DNA of 64,000 bases from an uncultured Prevotellaceae bacterium (GCA_902792635.1 CADBAG010000007.1:1-64000); one strand, 5' to 3'; shown: positions 47,917-56,922, numbered from the stretch's first letter. The notes: a model not told the origin generated them from the letters alone. Numbers and translations are program-made.

Positions 47917-49749
47917 ATGCGTAAAAAAATATTGTTATTGGTGTTCACATTCTTGATGTGGACACTGATATTTGTTTTGCAGAAGCCTGTGTTCTTGTCT
48001 ATTTACGGAGGCTTCTCAAACGTCTTTGCGGTAATCCGTCATGGTTTACCGCTTGACTTTTCCATGGCGGGCTATCTTTCAGCTATCCCCGGGTTGCTGC
48101 TCGTGGTCAGTTGCTTACCTATAGCTATTCTTCACAAGCCCAAGGCGAGTCGCATCCTCATGGCTATTGTCGGAGGATGGACAGCGATAGGGGCTGTCGC
48201 TGTAGCTTTATCTTTTGTCGCCAACTTAGCACTTTATGGTTATTGGGGCTTTCCACTCGACTCAACGCCAATCTTCTTCCTTTTCTCCTCACCGTCCGCT
48301 GCCATGGCAAGCGTTGAATGGTGGCAAGGCCTGCTTGGCATTGTAAGCATGGCGGTGGTTATGGCCTTCATCCTTCTGCTCTTCCATCTTCTTTGGCGCA
48401 AATGGGGCGGGGACGTGTTCGTCTTGAAAACGAACAATTGGCAATGGCTGCCCATGCTCGTTGTCACAGCGCTGTTGTTTCTCCCTATCCGTGGAGGCAT
48501 AACGGTATCAACGATGAATACAGGCAAAGCCTATTTCTCTTCCGTACAGGAACTTAACCATGCGGCCGTGAACCCTTTGTTCTCCTTCATCGAGAGCGTC
48601 GGTCATAGCGAAGACTTTGCCTCACAGTACCGATTCATGGGTGACAAGGAAGCACACAAGATTTATCACGAACTTTACAACACGCCGGCTACAGACAGCA
48701 TTTCTTCTGTTCTGAGACCAGGAGTGAAGCGCCCGAATATTTTCATCATCGTGATGGAGAGTTTCTCCGACACCGTGACTAACGTGCCGGGAGTGACCCC
48801 GAATCTCAACCGACTAAAGAAAGAAAGTGTCTATTTCTCAAGGTTCTATGCCAACAGTTATCGAACAGACCGTGGATTGGTATCAGTACTCATGGGCTAC
48901 CCGTCTCCAGCTACCGTGAGCCTGATGAAATATCCAAAGAAGACAGCTAATATGCCATCTATCACTGCCCATCTCGTAAAGGCAGGCTATGAGGCTTCCT
49001 ATTATTATGGGGGCGATGCCGACTTCACGAACATGCGCTCGTTCCTCGTTAACCAAGGATTCAGGCATATCACGGAAGATGTAGACTTCCCCGTGAGCGA
49101 GAGATTGAGCAAATGGGGCGTACCCGACCATCTGCTGTTCAGACGTGCAGAGAAAGATCTCATGACATGGCCGACCAACAGTAAGCCACGGCTGACTGTC
49201 ATCCAAACCTCCAGTTCGCATGAACCGTTCGATGTGCCCTACCATCATCTGAAGAACAAGATTCTTAATGCATTTGCCTACTCAGACAGTTGCGTAGGTG
49301 GGTTCATCAATACCCTCCGCAAGAGTAATCAATGGAACAACAGCCTCGTCATCTTAGTGCCGGATCATCTTGGTGCGTGGCCTGAGCATGCGGACAACTT
49401 CAAACCATGGAGGTATCATATTCCATTGATTTGGACCGGCGGAGCGATTCGCCAGCCTATGGTCGTCAATACGCTCGGCTCTCAACAAGACATTGCTGCT
49501 ACGCTGCTCTCACAGTTGGGCATCGGACATAAAGACCTGCTTTTCAGTAAGGATATGTTCAATACTTCTGTCAATCATTTTGCCTTCTTCCTTCCGAACG
49601 ATGGCATAGGGATGATTACGGAAGACGACGAACTGCTCTATGACAACCAACTGAAAAAGACTGTTTACGATACTGGAAAGAAAGGACAGAACCTAAAAGC
49701 AGGAAAGGCCTTGCTGCAGGTACTGTTTGACGATATTTCAAAAAGGTAA
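47917..49749 (+). CDS. LtaS-like membrane transferase (alkaline phosphatase fold)
   Basis: A 610-residue inner-membrane protein: five hydrophobic segments in the first 210 residues, then an exported sulfatase-type domain. The first metal site is in FIIVMESFSDT, and the nucleophile is Thr317 in NSYRTDRGLVSVLMGY; the later DHLGAWPEH supplies metal ligands. Family members transfer phosphoglycerol or phosphoethanolamine to surface lipids or glycans. In a Gram-negative host the acceptor is unknown. The PAP2 gene follows by 13 bp. Confidence 0.88.
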   Translation: MRKKILLLVFTFLMWTLIFVLQKPVFLSIYGGFSNVFAVIRHGLPLDFSMAGYLSAIPGLLLVVSCLPIAILHKPKASRILMAIVGGWTAIGAVAVALSFVANLALYGYWGFPLDSTPIFFLFSSPSAAMASVEWWQGLLGIVSMAVVMAFILLLFHLLWRKWGGDVFVLKTNNWQWLPMLVVTALLFLPIRGGITVSTMNTGKAYFSSVQELNHAAVNPLFSFIESVGHSEDFASQYRFMGDKEAHKIYHELYNTPATDSISSVLRPGVKRPNIFIIVMESFSDTVTNVPGVTPNLNRLKKESVYFSRFYANSYRTDRGLVSVLMGYPSPATVSLMKYPKKTANMPSITAHLVKAGYEASYYYGGDADFTNMRSFLVNQGFRHITEDVDFPVSERLSKWGVPDHLLFRRAEKDLMTWPTNSKPRLTVIQTSSSHEPFDVPYHHLKNKILNAFAYSDSCVGGFINTLRKSNQWNNSLVILVPDHLGAWPEHADNFKPWRYHIPLIWTGGAIRQPMVVNTLGSQQDIAATLLSQLGIGHKDLLFSKDMFNTSVNHFAFFLPNDGIGMITEDDELLYDNQLKKTVYDTGKKGQNLKAGKALLQVLFDDISKR

Positions 49750-49762
49750 GACAAAGAAAAGA

Positions 49763-50467
49763 ATGTATGTAAATATATTGCTCTCGTCTCTGCTACAGAC
49801 GCTTATCCAGTGGGACACGAACATCACCCTGGCCATCAATGGTCTCCATTGTGGGTACCTCGACAACTTCATGATGATGTACTCCGGTAAGTTTATCTGG
49901 ATTCCACTTTATGTGAGTCTGCTTATCATCATGTTTAGGAATTTCCCACGGAAGGCTGTGATATACTGCATACTCTTTTCCGTTGTGCTCATTACTCTGT
50001 GCGACCAAACAGCCTCGGCAGTGCTTCGTCCTTTCTTTGATCGTTTGCGCCCCGCCAATCCAGAGAATCCTATCTCACCTATGATCCACATTGTGGATGG
50101 CTATCGAGGCGGTAGACACGGGTTTCCCTCAGCACATTCAGCAAACTGCTGGGGGGCTTTCTTCTTTATTACCTATGTCTTCCGCAGACGTGTTCTCTCT
50201 ATAAATCTCGCAATATGGGCCTTCCTCATGTGCTGGTCGCGCGTCTACCTTGGCGTGCATTACTTTGGCGATGTGCTCTGCGGTATGTTCTTAGGTTTTC
50301 TGTTAGCAAGCGTTGTGTATTACGTCTTCCAACGCATGCTCAGACAATCTGCCCATTCCTTAAAACCCAAGGACGACTCACCCAAACTCTATACCCCGGC
50401 TATGGTCTTTAATATCGAGACCGTAGTCATGCTCATCCTTGCTATCTTCACACGATTCTCATTCTGA
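49763..50467 (+). CDS. PAP2-family membrane phosphatase
   Basis: Start taken at ATG 49763 (MYVNILLSSLLQTLIQWDTN); an in-frame upstream start would overlap the LtaS-like gene. It has 234 residues with about six hydrophobic helices. The three PAP2 motifs are visible: DRLRPANPENP, FPSAHSANCWG and SRVYLGVHYFGDV. It removes phosphate from lipid phosphates such as undecaprenyl-PP or phosphatidate. Pairing with the LtaS-like gene suggests a shared lipid pathway. Confidence 0.9.
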   Translation: MYVNILLSSLLQTLIQWDTNITLAINGLHCGYLDNFMMMYSGKFIWIPLYVSLLIIMFRNFPRKAVIYCILFSVVLITLCDQTASAVLRPFFDRLRPANPENPISPMIHIVDGYRGGRHGFPSAHSANCWGAFFFITYVFRRRVLSINLAIWAFLMCWSRVYLGVHYFGDVLCGMFLGFLLASVVYYVFQRMLRQSAHSLKPKDDSPKLYTPAMVFNIETVVMLILAIFTRFSF

Positions 50468-50480
50468 AATACTACAGCAC

Positions 50481-51173
50481 ATGGAAATTCAGCCCATAGC
50501 CATCTTTCACTCCCCGTTCTCCTCGAAGTTCGGTATCCCTAAACAAAGCGGACTTGTAGAGGAGCTTGAAGGAACCATCGTCTTCACGGAACCTTATCGT
50601 TCATCAGAGGCACTGAGAGGCATCGACAGTTTCGACTTTCTATGGCTCATCTGGGCTTTCAGTGCCAATAAACATGCAGCGAACGGCCTCACCGTTCGCC
50701 CGCCACTTCTTGGAGGTAACACCCGTCTCGGCGTCTTTGCTACACGCTCACCGTTCAGACCCAATCCGCTTGGACTGTCTTCAGTAAAACTAAAGAGCGT
50801 AGAGTGGGAGACGAGTCAAGGTCCTGTTTTGCACGTGCTTGGAGCAGACCTGATGGATGGCACACCGATCTACGATATCAAGCCTTATGTCACTTATGCC
50901 GACTGCCATGTAGGAGCAAAATCGGGATTTGTAGACCAGCATCCTATCAAGCGCCTGCAGGTCGTCATCCCCGACCCTCTTGCACAAGTGTTAGGTGAGC
51001 AGCAGACAGAGGCCTTGCGAAAAGTATTGGAGCTTGATCCAAGGCCGCATTATCAGCATGATCCCAACCGCATATATGGCATGCCATTCGCAGGGAGAGA
51101 TATCCATTTCAAGGTTGAAGGAGAGACATTAACGGTAATTGACAAATCCGTTAAATGCATACACATAGTATAA
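50481..51173 (+). CDS. trmO: tRNA (t6A37) N6-methyltransferase TrmO
   Basis: SAM-dependent methylation of t6A37 in threonine tRNA. Start at ATG 50481 (MEIQPIAIFHSPFSSKFGIP), the conserved N-terminus. It has 230 residues. The TsaA/TrmO motifs FATRSPFRPNPLGLSSVKL and DLMDGTPIYDIKPYV are intact. It follows the PAP2 gene by 13 bp and ends before composite element III. Confidence 0.93.
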   Translation: MEIQPIAIFHSPFSSKFGIPKQSGLVEELEGTIVFTEPYRSSEALRGIDSFDFLWLIWAFSANKHAANGLTVRPPLLGGNTRLGVFATRSPFRPNPLGLSSVKLKSVEWETSQGPVLHVLGADLMDGTPIYDIKPYVTYADCHVGAKSGFVDQHPIKRLQVVIPDPLAQVLGEQQTEALRKVLELDPRPHYQHDPNRIYGMPFAGRDIHFKVEGETLTVIDKSVKCIHIV

Positions 51174-51209
51174 TAGAGAGGCTTTCTATTTCTTCCATCT
51201 TTACGCTAC

Positions 51210-51499
51210 AGCCTCGGAGAGGCTGACTTTTTAATAACCCCAGTCTAAGGAGCGTAGCGACGCAGACTGGGGTTATGTGACGGCTAATTTGACTGACTTC
51301 CTGCCTCGGAGAGGCAGAATGCACGATAGTGCGTAATGTCTCTGAATATTAGGATCTTAATCTATATAGCGCACCTAAAGGTGCATTCAGCCTCTCCGAG
51401 GCTGGTGTTCATGAGATCGGCTCGCGACCTAGAGTCCCCAGTCTGCGTCGCTGCGCTCCTTAGACTGGGGTTATGAAAAATTGTGCCTCTCCGAGGCAC
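51210..51499. repeat. composite nested-hairpin element III
   Basis: AGCCTCGGAGAGGCT (51210-51224), TAACCCCAGTCT...AGACTGGGGTTA (51235-51275), CTGCCTCGGAGAGGCAG (51301-51317), GCACCTAAAGGTGC (51371-51384), AGCCTCTCCGAGGCT (51389-51403), a second CCCCAGTCT...AGACTGGGGTTA (51436-51473) and GTGCCTCTCCGAGGCAC (51483-51499). The left and right halves mirror each other. It fills the gap between convergent trmO and prmA. Confidence 0.9.
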
Positions 51500-51558
51500 G
51501 GGACAGCACGGCTTAATATACGAATTTGCCGGATACAAAGATAATAGATAAGTCTTCT

Positions 51559-52437
51559 TTATCCTTGAAACACCAGACACCGCCACTGCCCTTTGCCCTT
51601 CTGCTCCTTAAGACTCAAGCCTAAGGCAGAAGCCTTGTCGACAAGCAACGGGATATCTTCCTCGTAGAAGCCACTGATAATGAAAGTGGTACCAGAGGCC
51701 ATCTTGCTTCTCATGGCTTCCATGTCATTCAACAGGATATTGCGGTTGATATTGGCAAGCACAATGTCAAAAGTACCGTCTATCGTCTTGATAACCGACG
51801 CATCACCAAGCAAAGCTTTGATATTCTTCACGCCATTGATCTCCGCATTGTGCATAGTGTTCCTGACGCTCCACTCATCAATATCATAGCCTACGACCTC
51901 CTTTGCTCCCAATTTGGAGGCTGCGATGCCAAGGATTCCAGTGCCACAGCCACAATCGAGCACGCGCTTGTCAGATAGCGTACCACCATTGGACTCAGCC
52001 ATCGACAACAGTGTAGAGACGATCATCTGCGTGGTCTCATGCGTACCTGTGCCAAAAGCAAGCTTGGCGTCAATGAGAATACGGAGAGGGCTGGGGGTGG
52101 GGTCTGTAGCTTGCCCATTCGCATCCATAATAATTATTTTTCCATCAATATCGATAGGCTCAAAGCCATTGTCTTCCCACGTCTTGTTCCAGTCCATATC
52201 CTCAGCCTCAACAATAGAGTAGGAGACAGTTGTATCTTGCAAAGGGAAGTCAGCTATCTGCTGGTCAAGTACATCCTTATTGAAGAGCGACTTCTGAACA
52301 TAACCCTTCAATCCCTTCTCCGTATCTTCAAACGATTCAAAGCCTGCCTCGGCCGCAGCGTCTGCCAAAAGGTCACGTGCCGTCTGCAATAGACTGTCAG
52401 GACAAGTGACTGTGAATGTTGCCTCTAAGTATTCCAT
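51559..52437 (-). CDS. prmA: ribosomal protein L11 methyltransferase
   Basis: SAM-dependent methylation of L11 lysines. It has 292 residues. The N-terminal substrate-recognition domain is followed by DAKLAFGTGTHETTQM, SAM motif I DCGCGTGILGIAASKLGAK, and the catalytic-loop VLANINRNILL. Divergent from the aromatic-rich secreted protein. Confidence 0.95.
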   Translation of the reverse strand: MEYLEATFTVTCPDSLLQTARDLLADAAAEAGFESFEDTEKGLKGYVQKSLFNKDVLDQQIADFPLQDTTVSYSIVEAEDMDWNKTWEDNGFEPIDIDGKIIIMDANGQATDPTPSPLRILIDAKLAFGTGTHETTQMIVSTLLSMAESNGGTLSDKRVLDCGCGTGILGIAASKLGAKEVVGYDIDEWSVRNTMHNAEINGVKNIKALLGDASVIKTIDGTFDIVLANINRNILLNDMEAMRSKMASGTTFIISGFYEEDIPLLVDKASALGLSLKEQKGKGQWRCLVFQG

Positions 52438-52495
52438 AACCGTTAAGCGATTAAATAAATGCGTAATAATTGAAAACGTAATATAAATATCAGTG

Positions 52496-52503
52496 CAAAA
52501 TTA
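52496..52503 (-). promoter_or_regulatory. prmA -7 box
   Basis: CAAAATTA is TAATTTTG on the minus strand, 58 bp before the prmA ATG. Confidence 0.45.
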
Positions 52504-52545
52504 AAAAAAATAGGGGAATTCCTACCTTTCATTAGGGTTTTTCCG

Positions 52546-52553
52546 TAAATTTG
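52546..52553 (+). promoter_or_regulatory. -7 box of aromatic-rich secreted protein gene
   Basis: TAAATTTG at 52546-52553, 64 bp before the ATG; divergent to the prmA box. Confidence 0.55.
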
Positions 52554-52617
52554 CAACAGAATAGGCACTAATTTTGTACCGTAAAGAATAGAAGAATAAA
52601 CATAAAAGAGTAAAGAT

Positions 52618-53559
52618 ATGAAAAAGTTATTGATGCTATTAGTTCTCGCGGGGTCGATGCCGCTGGCATCGATGGCGCAGGACGACGTCTACTTCACTCC
52701 AAGTAAGGAAGACAAATCTGCTACCTCAGACAAGCCTGCCTATTATTCGGGAAGCAAACGTAATGTTGACGAGTACAATCGTTACGGCAAACTGAACAGC
52801 TACTATCAGAAGATAGGCACTGATTCATTGGGCAACGACATCATCACGTTCCAGCCGGGTTATGGCTACAATGGTGATAGCGTCACGGATACGGCTTACG
52901 TCTATCCGGGCAGTGCTAAGTTTAGCAACGACGACTACACGTACACACGCCGTATGTCGCGTTGGGACGGATTCTATGATCCTTGGTTCGATGAGTTCTA
53001 CGGACCTTACGGATGGTACAGTCCATGGTACTATGGCAGCTGGTCCTACTGGTATGATCCATGGTACTATAGTTATGCCGGTTGGTATGATCCATGGTTC
53101 TACGGTTATTATGGCTGGGGTTGGCCTTACCGTTACGGATGGTACGATTTGTGGGGACCGTCCTACTATAATAACTATCGATATAGCGGTGGGCACGCAG
53201 GTACAGCCAATCACTGGGCCTATAGTGGCCGCGGTTATAACAATGAGACAGGATACAGACCAAGCTATGGTGGTCGCTCCGCCAGTGGCAATTTCTCAGG
53301 CTACCGCGGTGGATCTAACAGCAATGGTAACAACAATGCACGGTCCTATTCTGTAAGGAATAACAGCCGATTCCAGAGCAACCGTTCATACAACGACTTC
53401 AACAGAGTGCCTTCTGACCGCACTTACAGCACACCAAGCAGTTCGTTCGGAAGCGGTAACTTCAGCAGTGGCGCACGTAGCGGAGGCTTTAGCGGTGGCG
53501 GTGGCTTCAGCGGTGGTGGCTCCCGTGGCGGCGGTGGCGGCTTTGGTGGCCGTAGATAA
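52618..53559 (+). CDS. secreted Tyr/Trp/Gly-rich low-complexity protein
   Basis: A 313-residue protein with a signal peptide (LLMLLVLAGSMPLASMAQ). Residues about 115-195 are extremely aromatic, built from motifs such as YDPWF, WYDPW, GWYSPWYYGSW and YGWGWPYRYGW. The C-terminal 110 residues are Ser/Asn/Gly-rich and end in repeated GGG/GGFSGGG. It resembles structural or surface proteins with self-assembling low-complexity sequence; no enzyme motif is seen. The FadL-like gene follows by 30 bp, so the product may act at the outer membrane. Confidence 0.8.
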   Translation: MKKLLMLLVLAGSMPLASMAQDDVYFTPSKEDKSATSDKPAYYSGSKRNVDEYNRYGKLNSYYQKIGTDSLGNDIITFQPGYGYNGDSVTDTAYVYPGSAKFSNDDYTYTRRMSRWDGFYDPWFDEFYGPYGWYSPWYYGSWSYWYDPWYYSYAGWYDPWFYGYYGWGWPYRYGWYDLWGPSYYNNYRYSGGHAGTANHWAYSGRGYNNETGYRPSYGGRSASGNFSGYRGGSNSNGNNNARSYSVRNNSRFQSNRSYNDFNRVPSDRTYSTPSSSFGSGNFSSGARSGGFSGGGGFSGGGSRGGGGGFGGRR

Positions 53560-53589
53560 TCTTAACAATTTAATAAGGATACATCAATT

Positions 53590-55233
53590 ATGAAAACGAT
53601 AAATTATCTTCTTTTGGCAGCCATGGGTATGATGGCTTTGCCAATGAGCGCACAGGAGACTTACGAGAATGCCAAGATCACCAAGCAAGACCTCAATGGT
53701 ACAGCAAGGTATGTTGGTATGGGCGGTGCCATGGAGGCTCTCGGTGCTGATATCTCTACCATATCTTCCAACCCTGCCGGTATCGGTATGTTCCGTCGCA
53801 GCAGTGTTAGCATAAGCGGTGGATTGCAGTCGAACTATTCCGGCAATTCCTTTGACGGAGCCAACAAGACCAATGCAAGCTTCGATCAGGGTGGTTTTGT
53901 TTATGCCATGCGGACAAGTAGAAATTCTTTCCTGAATTTTGCATTCAACTATCACAAGGGCCAAAACTTTGACTTCATCCTCAATGCTGCCAATGCATTG
54001 AATGGCGCCTCTCAGAACAGACAGAGCTACCTCAAAGGTTTGATCGGCGACGAGCAATATGGTGGATTTACCGTTGACAAGACAAACAATGGGGAATACA
54101 ATGGATATGTGAATTCAACATCCAACAACACTGCCTATACATGGAGCCAACTCGACTATCTGTATTGGAATGCAGTCATTCCCAATACGGAAGGGAACTT
54201 CTACAGTTACGATGCTAAGGATTACTCCTTTGCCCGGAAACACACGGGTTATATTGGCGACTATGACTTCAACATCAGTGGCAATGCCAGTGACAGATTC
54301 TACTGGGGTGTAACATTCGGGCTGAAAGATGTCCACTATCATGGGTTCAGTTCCTACACAGAGGACATGGCTAATTACGCCAACAGCTCTATAACCATCA
54401 ATGATCAGCGTGATATCACCGGTACAGGATTCGACATCGCAGCAGGTATTACGGTCAGACCAATAGAAAGCTCGCCGTTCCGCTTCGCCCTGTATTTCAA
54501 GACGCCGACATGGTATGATCTGACTACAAGAAACTATACCACCATCAGCAACGGAGTACCTTCTACCGTAACAGTTAATGGAGAGACACAGCACAATGGC
54601 CTCTATGACAAGGGACACATCGGAAACTCCTACGACTTCAAGATGTATACTCCTTGGAAGTTCGGTGTTTCTCTCGGTCACACCGTAGGCGACTACCTCG
54701 CCTTGGGTGCAACCTATGAGTATGAGGACTACGGTTCTATCAAGTCACGTGTCATAGACGGTGACGGTTATGATGCATGGACTGGCAGTTACTACCAGAC
54801 ATCCTCTAACGACAAGGTGATGAATGACCATACGAGTGCTGTCCTTAAAGGTGTGAGCACCGTAAAACTTGGTGTCGAGGTTAAGCCCGTTCCTGAGTTG
54901 GCTCTGCGCGCAGGTTACAACTACGTCAGCCCGGCTTACGAGAAAAATGGTCAGAAGAACCCGTTGCTTCCTTCTTACGGCACATCTTACCAGAGTGCAT
55001 CTGATTATGTCAACTGGAAAGCTACCAACAGGTTTACTTTAGGTGCAGGTTATCAGATAGGCAAATGGAACTTCGATCTTGCTTATCAGTATAGCGCAAG
55101 AAAAGGCGACTTCTATCCGTTCTCTTACATTGAGGCCGTCAACGATGGTACTGTAGAGTCAAATGGTACGACAGCAACAAATGTGAAAGACGATCGCGGT
55201 CAGTTGTTGTTTACATTAGGATATAAGTTCTAA
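53590..55233 (+). CDS. OmpP1/FadL-like outer-membrane protein
   Basis: A 547-residue protein with a signal peptide (YLLLAAMGMMALPMSAQ) and the OmpP1/FadL N-terminal plug features: GTARYVGMGGAMEALGADISTI and SNPAGIGMFRRSSVSIS. The rest alternates amphipathic strands, and the C-terminus ends in an aromatic residue (LFTLGYKF), the usual barrel-insertion signal. In Bacteroidetes such proteins are often labelled hemin receptor; hydrophobic-compound uptake is the family role. A terminator follows 20 bp downstream. Confidence 0.85.
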   Translation: MKTINYLLLAAMGMMALPMSAQETYENAKITKQDLNGTARYVGMGGAMEALGADISTISSNPAGIGMFRRSSVSISGGLQSNYSGNSFDGANKTNASFDQGGFVYAMRTSRNSFLNFAFNYHKGQNFDFILNAANALNGASQNRQSYLKGLIGDEQYGGFTVDKTNNGEYNGYVNSTSNNTAYTWSQLDYLYWNAVIPNTEGNFYSYDAKDYSFARKHTGYIGDYDFNISGNASDRFYWGVTFGLKDVHYHGFSSYTEDMANYANSSITINDQRDITGTGFDIAAGITVRPIESSPFRFALYFKTPTWYDLTTRNYTTISNGVPSTVTVNGETQHNGLYDKGHIGNSYDFKMYTPWKFGVSLGHTVGDYLALGATYEYEDYGSIKSRVIDGDGYDAWTGSYYQTSSNDKVMNDHTSAVLKGVSTVKLGVEVKPVPELALRAGYNYVSPAYEKNGQKNPLLPSYGTSYQSASDYVNWKATNRFTLGAGYQIGKWNFDLAYQYSARKGDFYPFSYIEAVNDGTVESNGTTATNVKDDRGQLLFTLGYKF

Positions 55234-55253
55234 TAATTTATTTTATGAGCATG

Positions 55254-55288
55254 AAAAAGCCTGGAGTATTTGATATTCCAGGCTTTTT
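55254..55288. terminator. bidirectional terminator
   Basis: AAAAAGCCTGGA (55254-55265) pairs perfectly with TCCAGGCTTTTT (55277-55288). A-rich and T-rich flanks allow use in both directions, serving the FadL-like gene and the convergent PIN gene. Confidence 0.92.
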
Positions 55289-55302
55289 ATATTTCTTATA
55301 AT

Positions 55303-55752
55303 CTAATCTTCAATATATTTATCAACAAATTGTTTCGGATCAAGAACTTCAATAATGCTACTCGAAGACGGGAAATCTCTTGTATTTATGGTAACAAGAG
55401 CGTCACATTCATTTTCTACAGCACAATAGTACTGCAAACTATCCTCTAAATCTCTGAAATCTTCATCTCGTAGAGCCTGTATAATAGATTGCCTATTCAT
55501 GTCTACGACATCGACATAACTTAATAATCGAACAAGCATCTGCCTTATTCTATTTCTTTTTTCAGGCTCATGTATCCCTTTGGCTTTCAACTGAGAACCA
55601 AGTAGGTAAATGACATTATCAACAATAGAAGACGATAGGCAAACGTCAAAATTACCTTGATATGCATTCTTCAAAATATGGCTAACAAGGTCATAGCCTT
55701 TTCTCTTGCCAAAGTACTCCATGATAATATTTGCATCCAAAAAGATTCTCAT
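55303..55752 (-). CDS. PIN-domain toxin (VapC-like)
   Basis: A 149-residue PIN ribonuclease. Asp6 in IFLDANIIMEYF is the first metal ligand, and the C-terminal DLEDSLQYYCAVENECDALV followed by TINTRDF supplies further acidic residues. Its ATG overlaps the stop of the upstream partner as ATGA, the layout of a toxin-antitoxin pair. RNA target unknown. Confidence 0.88.
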   Translation of the reverse strand: MRIFLDANIIMEYFGKRKGYDLVSHILKNAYQGNFDVCLSSSIVDNVIYLLGSQLKAKGIHEPEKRNRIRQMLVRLLSYVDVVDMNRQSIIQALRDEDFRDLEDSLQYYCAVENECDALVTINTRDFPSSSSIIEVLDPKQFVDKYIED

Positions 55753-56021
55753 AAGTACCTCCCATATTTTTCTTTAAAATATTGCTCCTTAGCCTTCACA
55801 TCATCCTCCCGTTTAGGTGAAGCCAAACCTACAAATTCATCTGTGGGTAATGGCTGGCTCAAATCGGCCTTAAATTTCTTCACCGATATAGTTTTTGCAT
55901 TATCTCTCTTCTTTCTAACTATTGCCTTAATAGCATCAAGCGCTTGATGGAGGTAATGCTCATTATCCTCAAGATAACTGAGATTATTAAAAATCTCAGC
56001 GTTTAATTGCATAGTTGTCAT
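55749..56021 (-). CDS. probable antitoxin of the PIN pair
   Basis: A 90-residue protein from ATG 56019-56021 (MTTMQLNAEIFNNLSYLEDN). The N-terminus is helical with charged residues; the C-terminal half (PTDEFVGLASPKREDD, then KEKYGRYL) is conserved in proteins I recall next to PIN genes in Prevotella and Bacteroides. No ribbon-helix-helix or AbrB motif is evident. Overlap with the toxin gene and the shared promoter support the antitoxin role. Confidence 0.75.
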   Translation of the reverse strand: MTTMQLNAEIFNNLSYLEDNEHYLHQALDAIKAIVRKKRDNAKTISVKKFKADLSQPLPTDEFVGLASPKREDDVKAKEQYFKEKYGRYL

Positions 56022-56039
56022 AGTCTGCTCTTTTTGTTG

Positions 56040-56071
56040 CAAATATAACCCTTTTCTGGGAATCTTGCAAC
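56040..56071 (-). promoter_or_regulatory. toxin-antitoxin promoter
   Basis: On the minus strand GTTG (56068-56071) and TATATTTG (56040-56047), 20 bp apart; the antitoxin ATG follows 18 bp downstream. Confidence 0.6.
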
Positions 56072-56083
56072 TGATTATCGTTT

Positions 56084-56695
56084 TTATTTTAACAGCAAAT
56101 GAAACTGCTCCCTTGCCTCCTCCGTATTCTTGAACACGATGCCGTGCATGCCGATCTTTTGCGCGCCTCGGATGTTCTCTACCTTGTCATCAATGAACAC
56201 ACAATCGCTGGGATCGACATCGAAACGCTGGCAGAAGGCCTGATAGATAGCCACGTCGGGCTTAAGGAGATGTACCTCGTGAGACACGAGATAGCCGTCG
56301 AGCAGACTGAAAGGCCGCGGAAACTTCTTCATCACATCGAAGACCTTTGTAGACCAGTTGGACAAACCTAACAAGCGATAGCCTTTTGACTTCAACTTTA
56401 CCATCCAATCATAGATGCCTGGTATCTCTTCCGTGAAGATATCCGTATAGTGCTTGTCAAAGGCATCGAGAGCAACAGCATAATCAGGCCAACGCTGTTT
56501 CCATTCAGAGATAATATCTTCAAAAGATTGGTCACCCTTATCCAAAAGGTTGTTGTTGGCAGGAGTGAGGATATTCTCCATAAACCACTCACCTTTCTCC
56601 TCACTGTTGAGGATCTTAGAGAAATAAGCCTTGAAGTCGTAAGCCACAAGCACTCCGCCAAAGTCGAGTACAATATTACGTATCATCTTTTCCAT
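56084..56695 (-). CDS. HAD-family hydrolase (YihX-like)
   Basis: Start at ATG 56693-56695, just below a consensus promoter; a second ATG lies three codons later, and the open frame upstream is ignored. It has 203 residues. The nucleophile is Asp11 in VLDFGGVL; the usual second Asp is Gly13, as in YihX-type sugar phosphatases. Motif III KPDVAIYQAFCQRF and motif IV VFIDDKVENIRGAQKIG are intact. Probable sugar-phosphate phosphatase; substrate unknown. Confidence 0.88.
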   Translation of the reverse strand: MEKMIRNIVLDFGGVLVAYDFKAYFSKILNSEEKGEWFMENILTPANNNLLDKGDQSFEDIISEWKQRWPDYAVALDAFDKHYTDIFTEEIPGIYDWMVKLKSKGYRLLGLSNWSTKVFDVMKKFPRPFSLLDGYLVSHEVHLLKPDVAIYQAFCQRFDVDPSDCVFIDDKVENIRGAQKIGMHGIVFKNTEEAREQFHLLLK

Positions 56696-56713
56696 GTATA
56701 AGTTATTGTATCG

Positions 56714-56745
56714 CAAATGTACTAAACAATCATCAAGTTGCCAAA
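56714..56745 (-). promoter_or_regulatory. HAD hydrolase promoter
   Basis: TTTG (56742-56745) and TACATTTG (56714-56721) on the minus strand are 20 bp apart, both matching the consensus; the ATG is 18 bp downstream. Confidence 0.72.
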
Positions 56746-56805
56746 TTTTTAGCAATGAAAGAATAATCTCAACTATAGGACATGGATAGGTAAGAAACAA
56801 TCAAC

Positions 56806-56871
56806 AACTCTATTGATTAGCTCTCACAATCAATAGAGTTATGATGCATAACTCTATTGATTATTGGAATT
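56806..56871. repeat. 22-bp-phased repeat 3 with alternating orientation
   Basis: AACTCTATTGATTA at 56806-56819, its inverted copy AATCAATAGAGTTA-like at 56828-56841, and a direct copy again at 56850-56863. Starts are exactly 22 bp apart. It lies between the divergent HAD and GHL10 promoters. Confidence 0.85.
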
Positions 56872-56885
56872 TCAAAAGGCGAATA

Positions 56886-56917
56886 TTTGGGATAACAAAG
56901 GAAAAGCATTAACTTTG
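56886..56917 (+). promoter_or_regulatory. GHL10 gene promoter, very close to the start codon
   Basis: TTTG at 56886-56889 and TAACTTTG at 56910-56917 with 20-bp spacing are a full consensus match. The ATG begins only 5 bp after the -7 box, so transcription should start at or next to the start codon. Confidence 0.72.
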
Positions 56918-56922
56918 CATGC

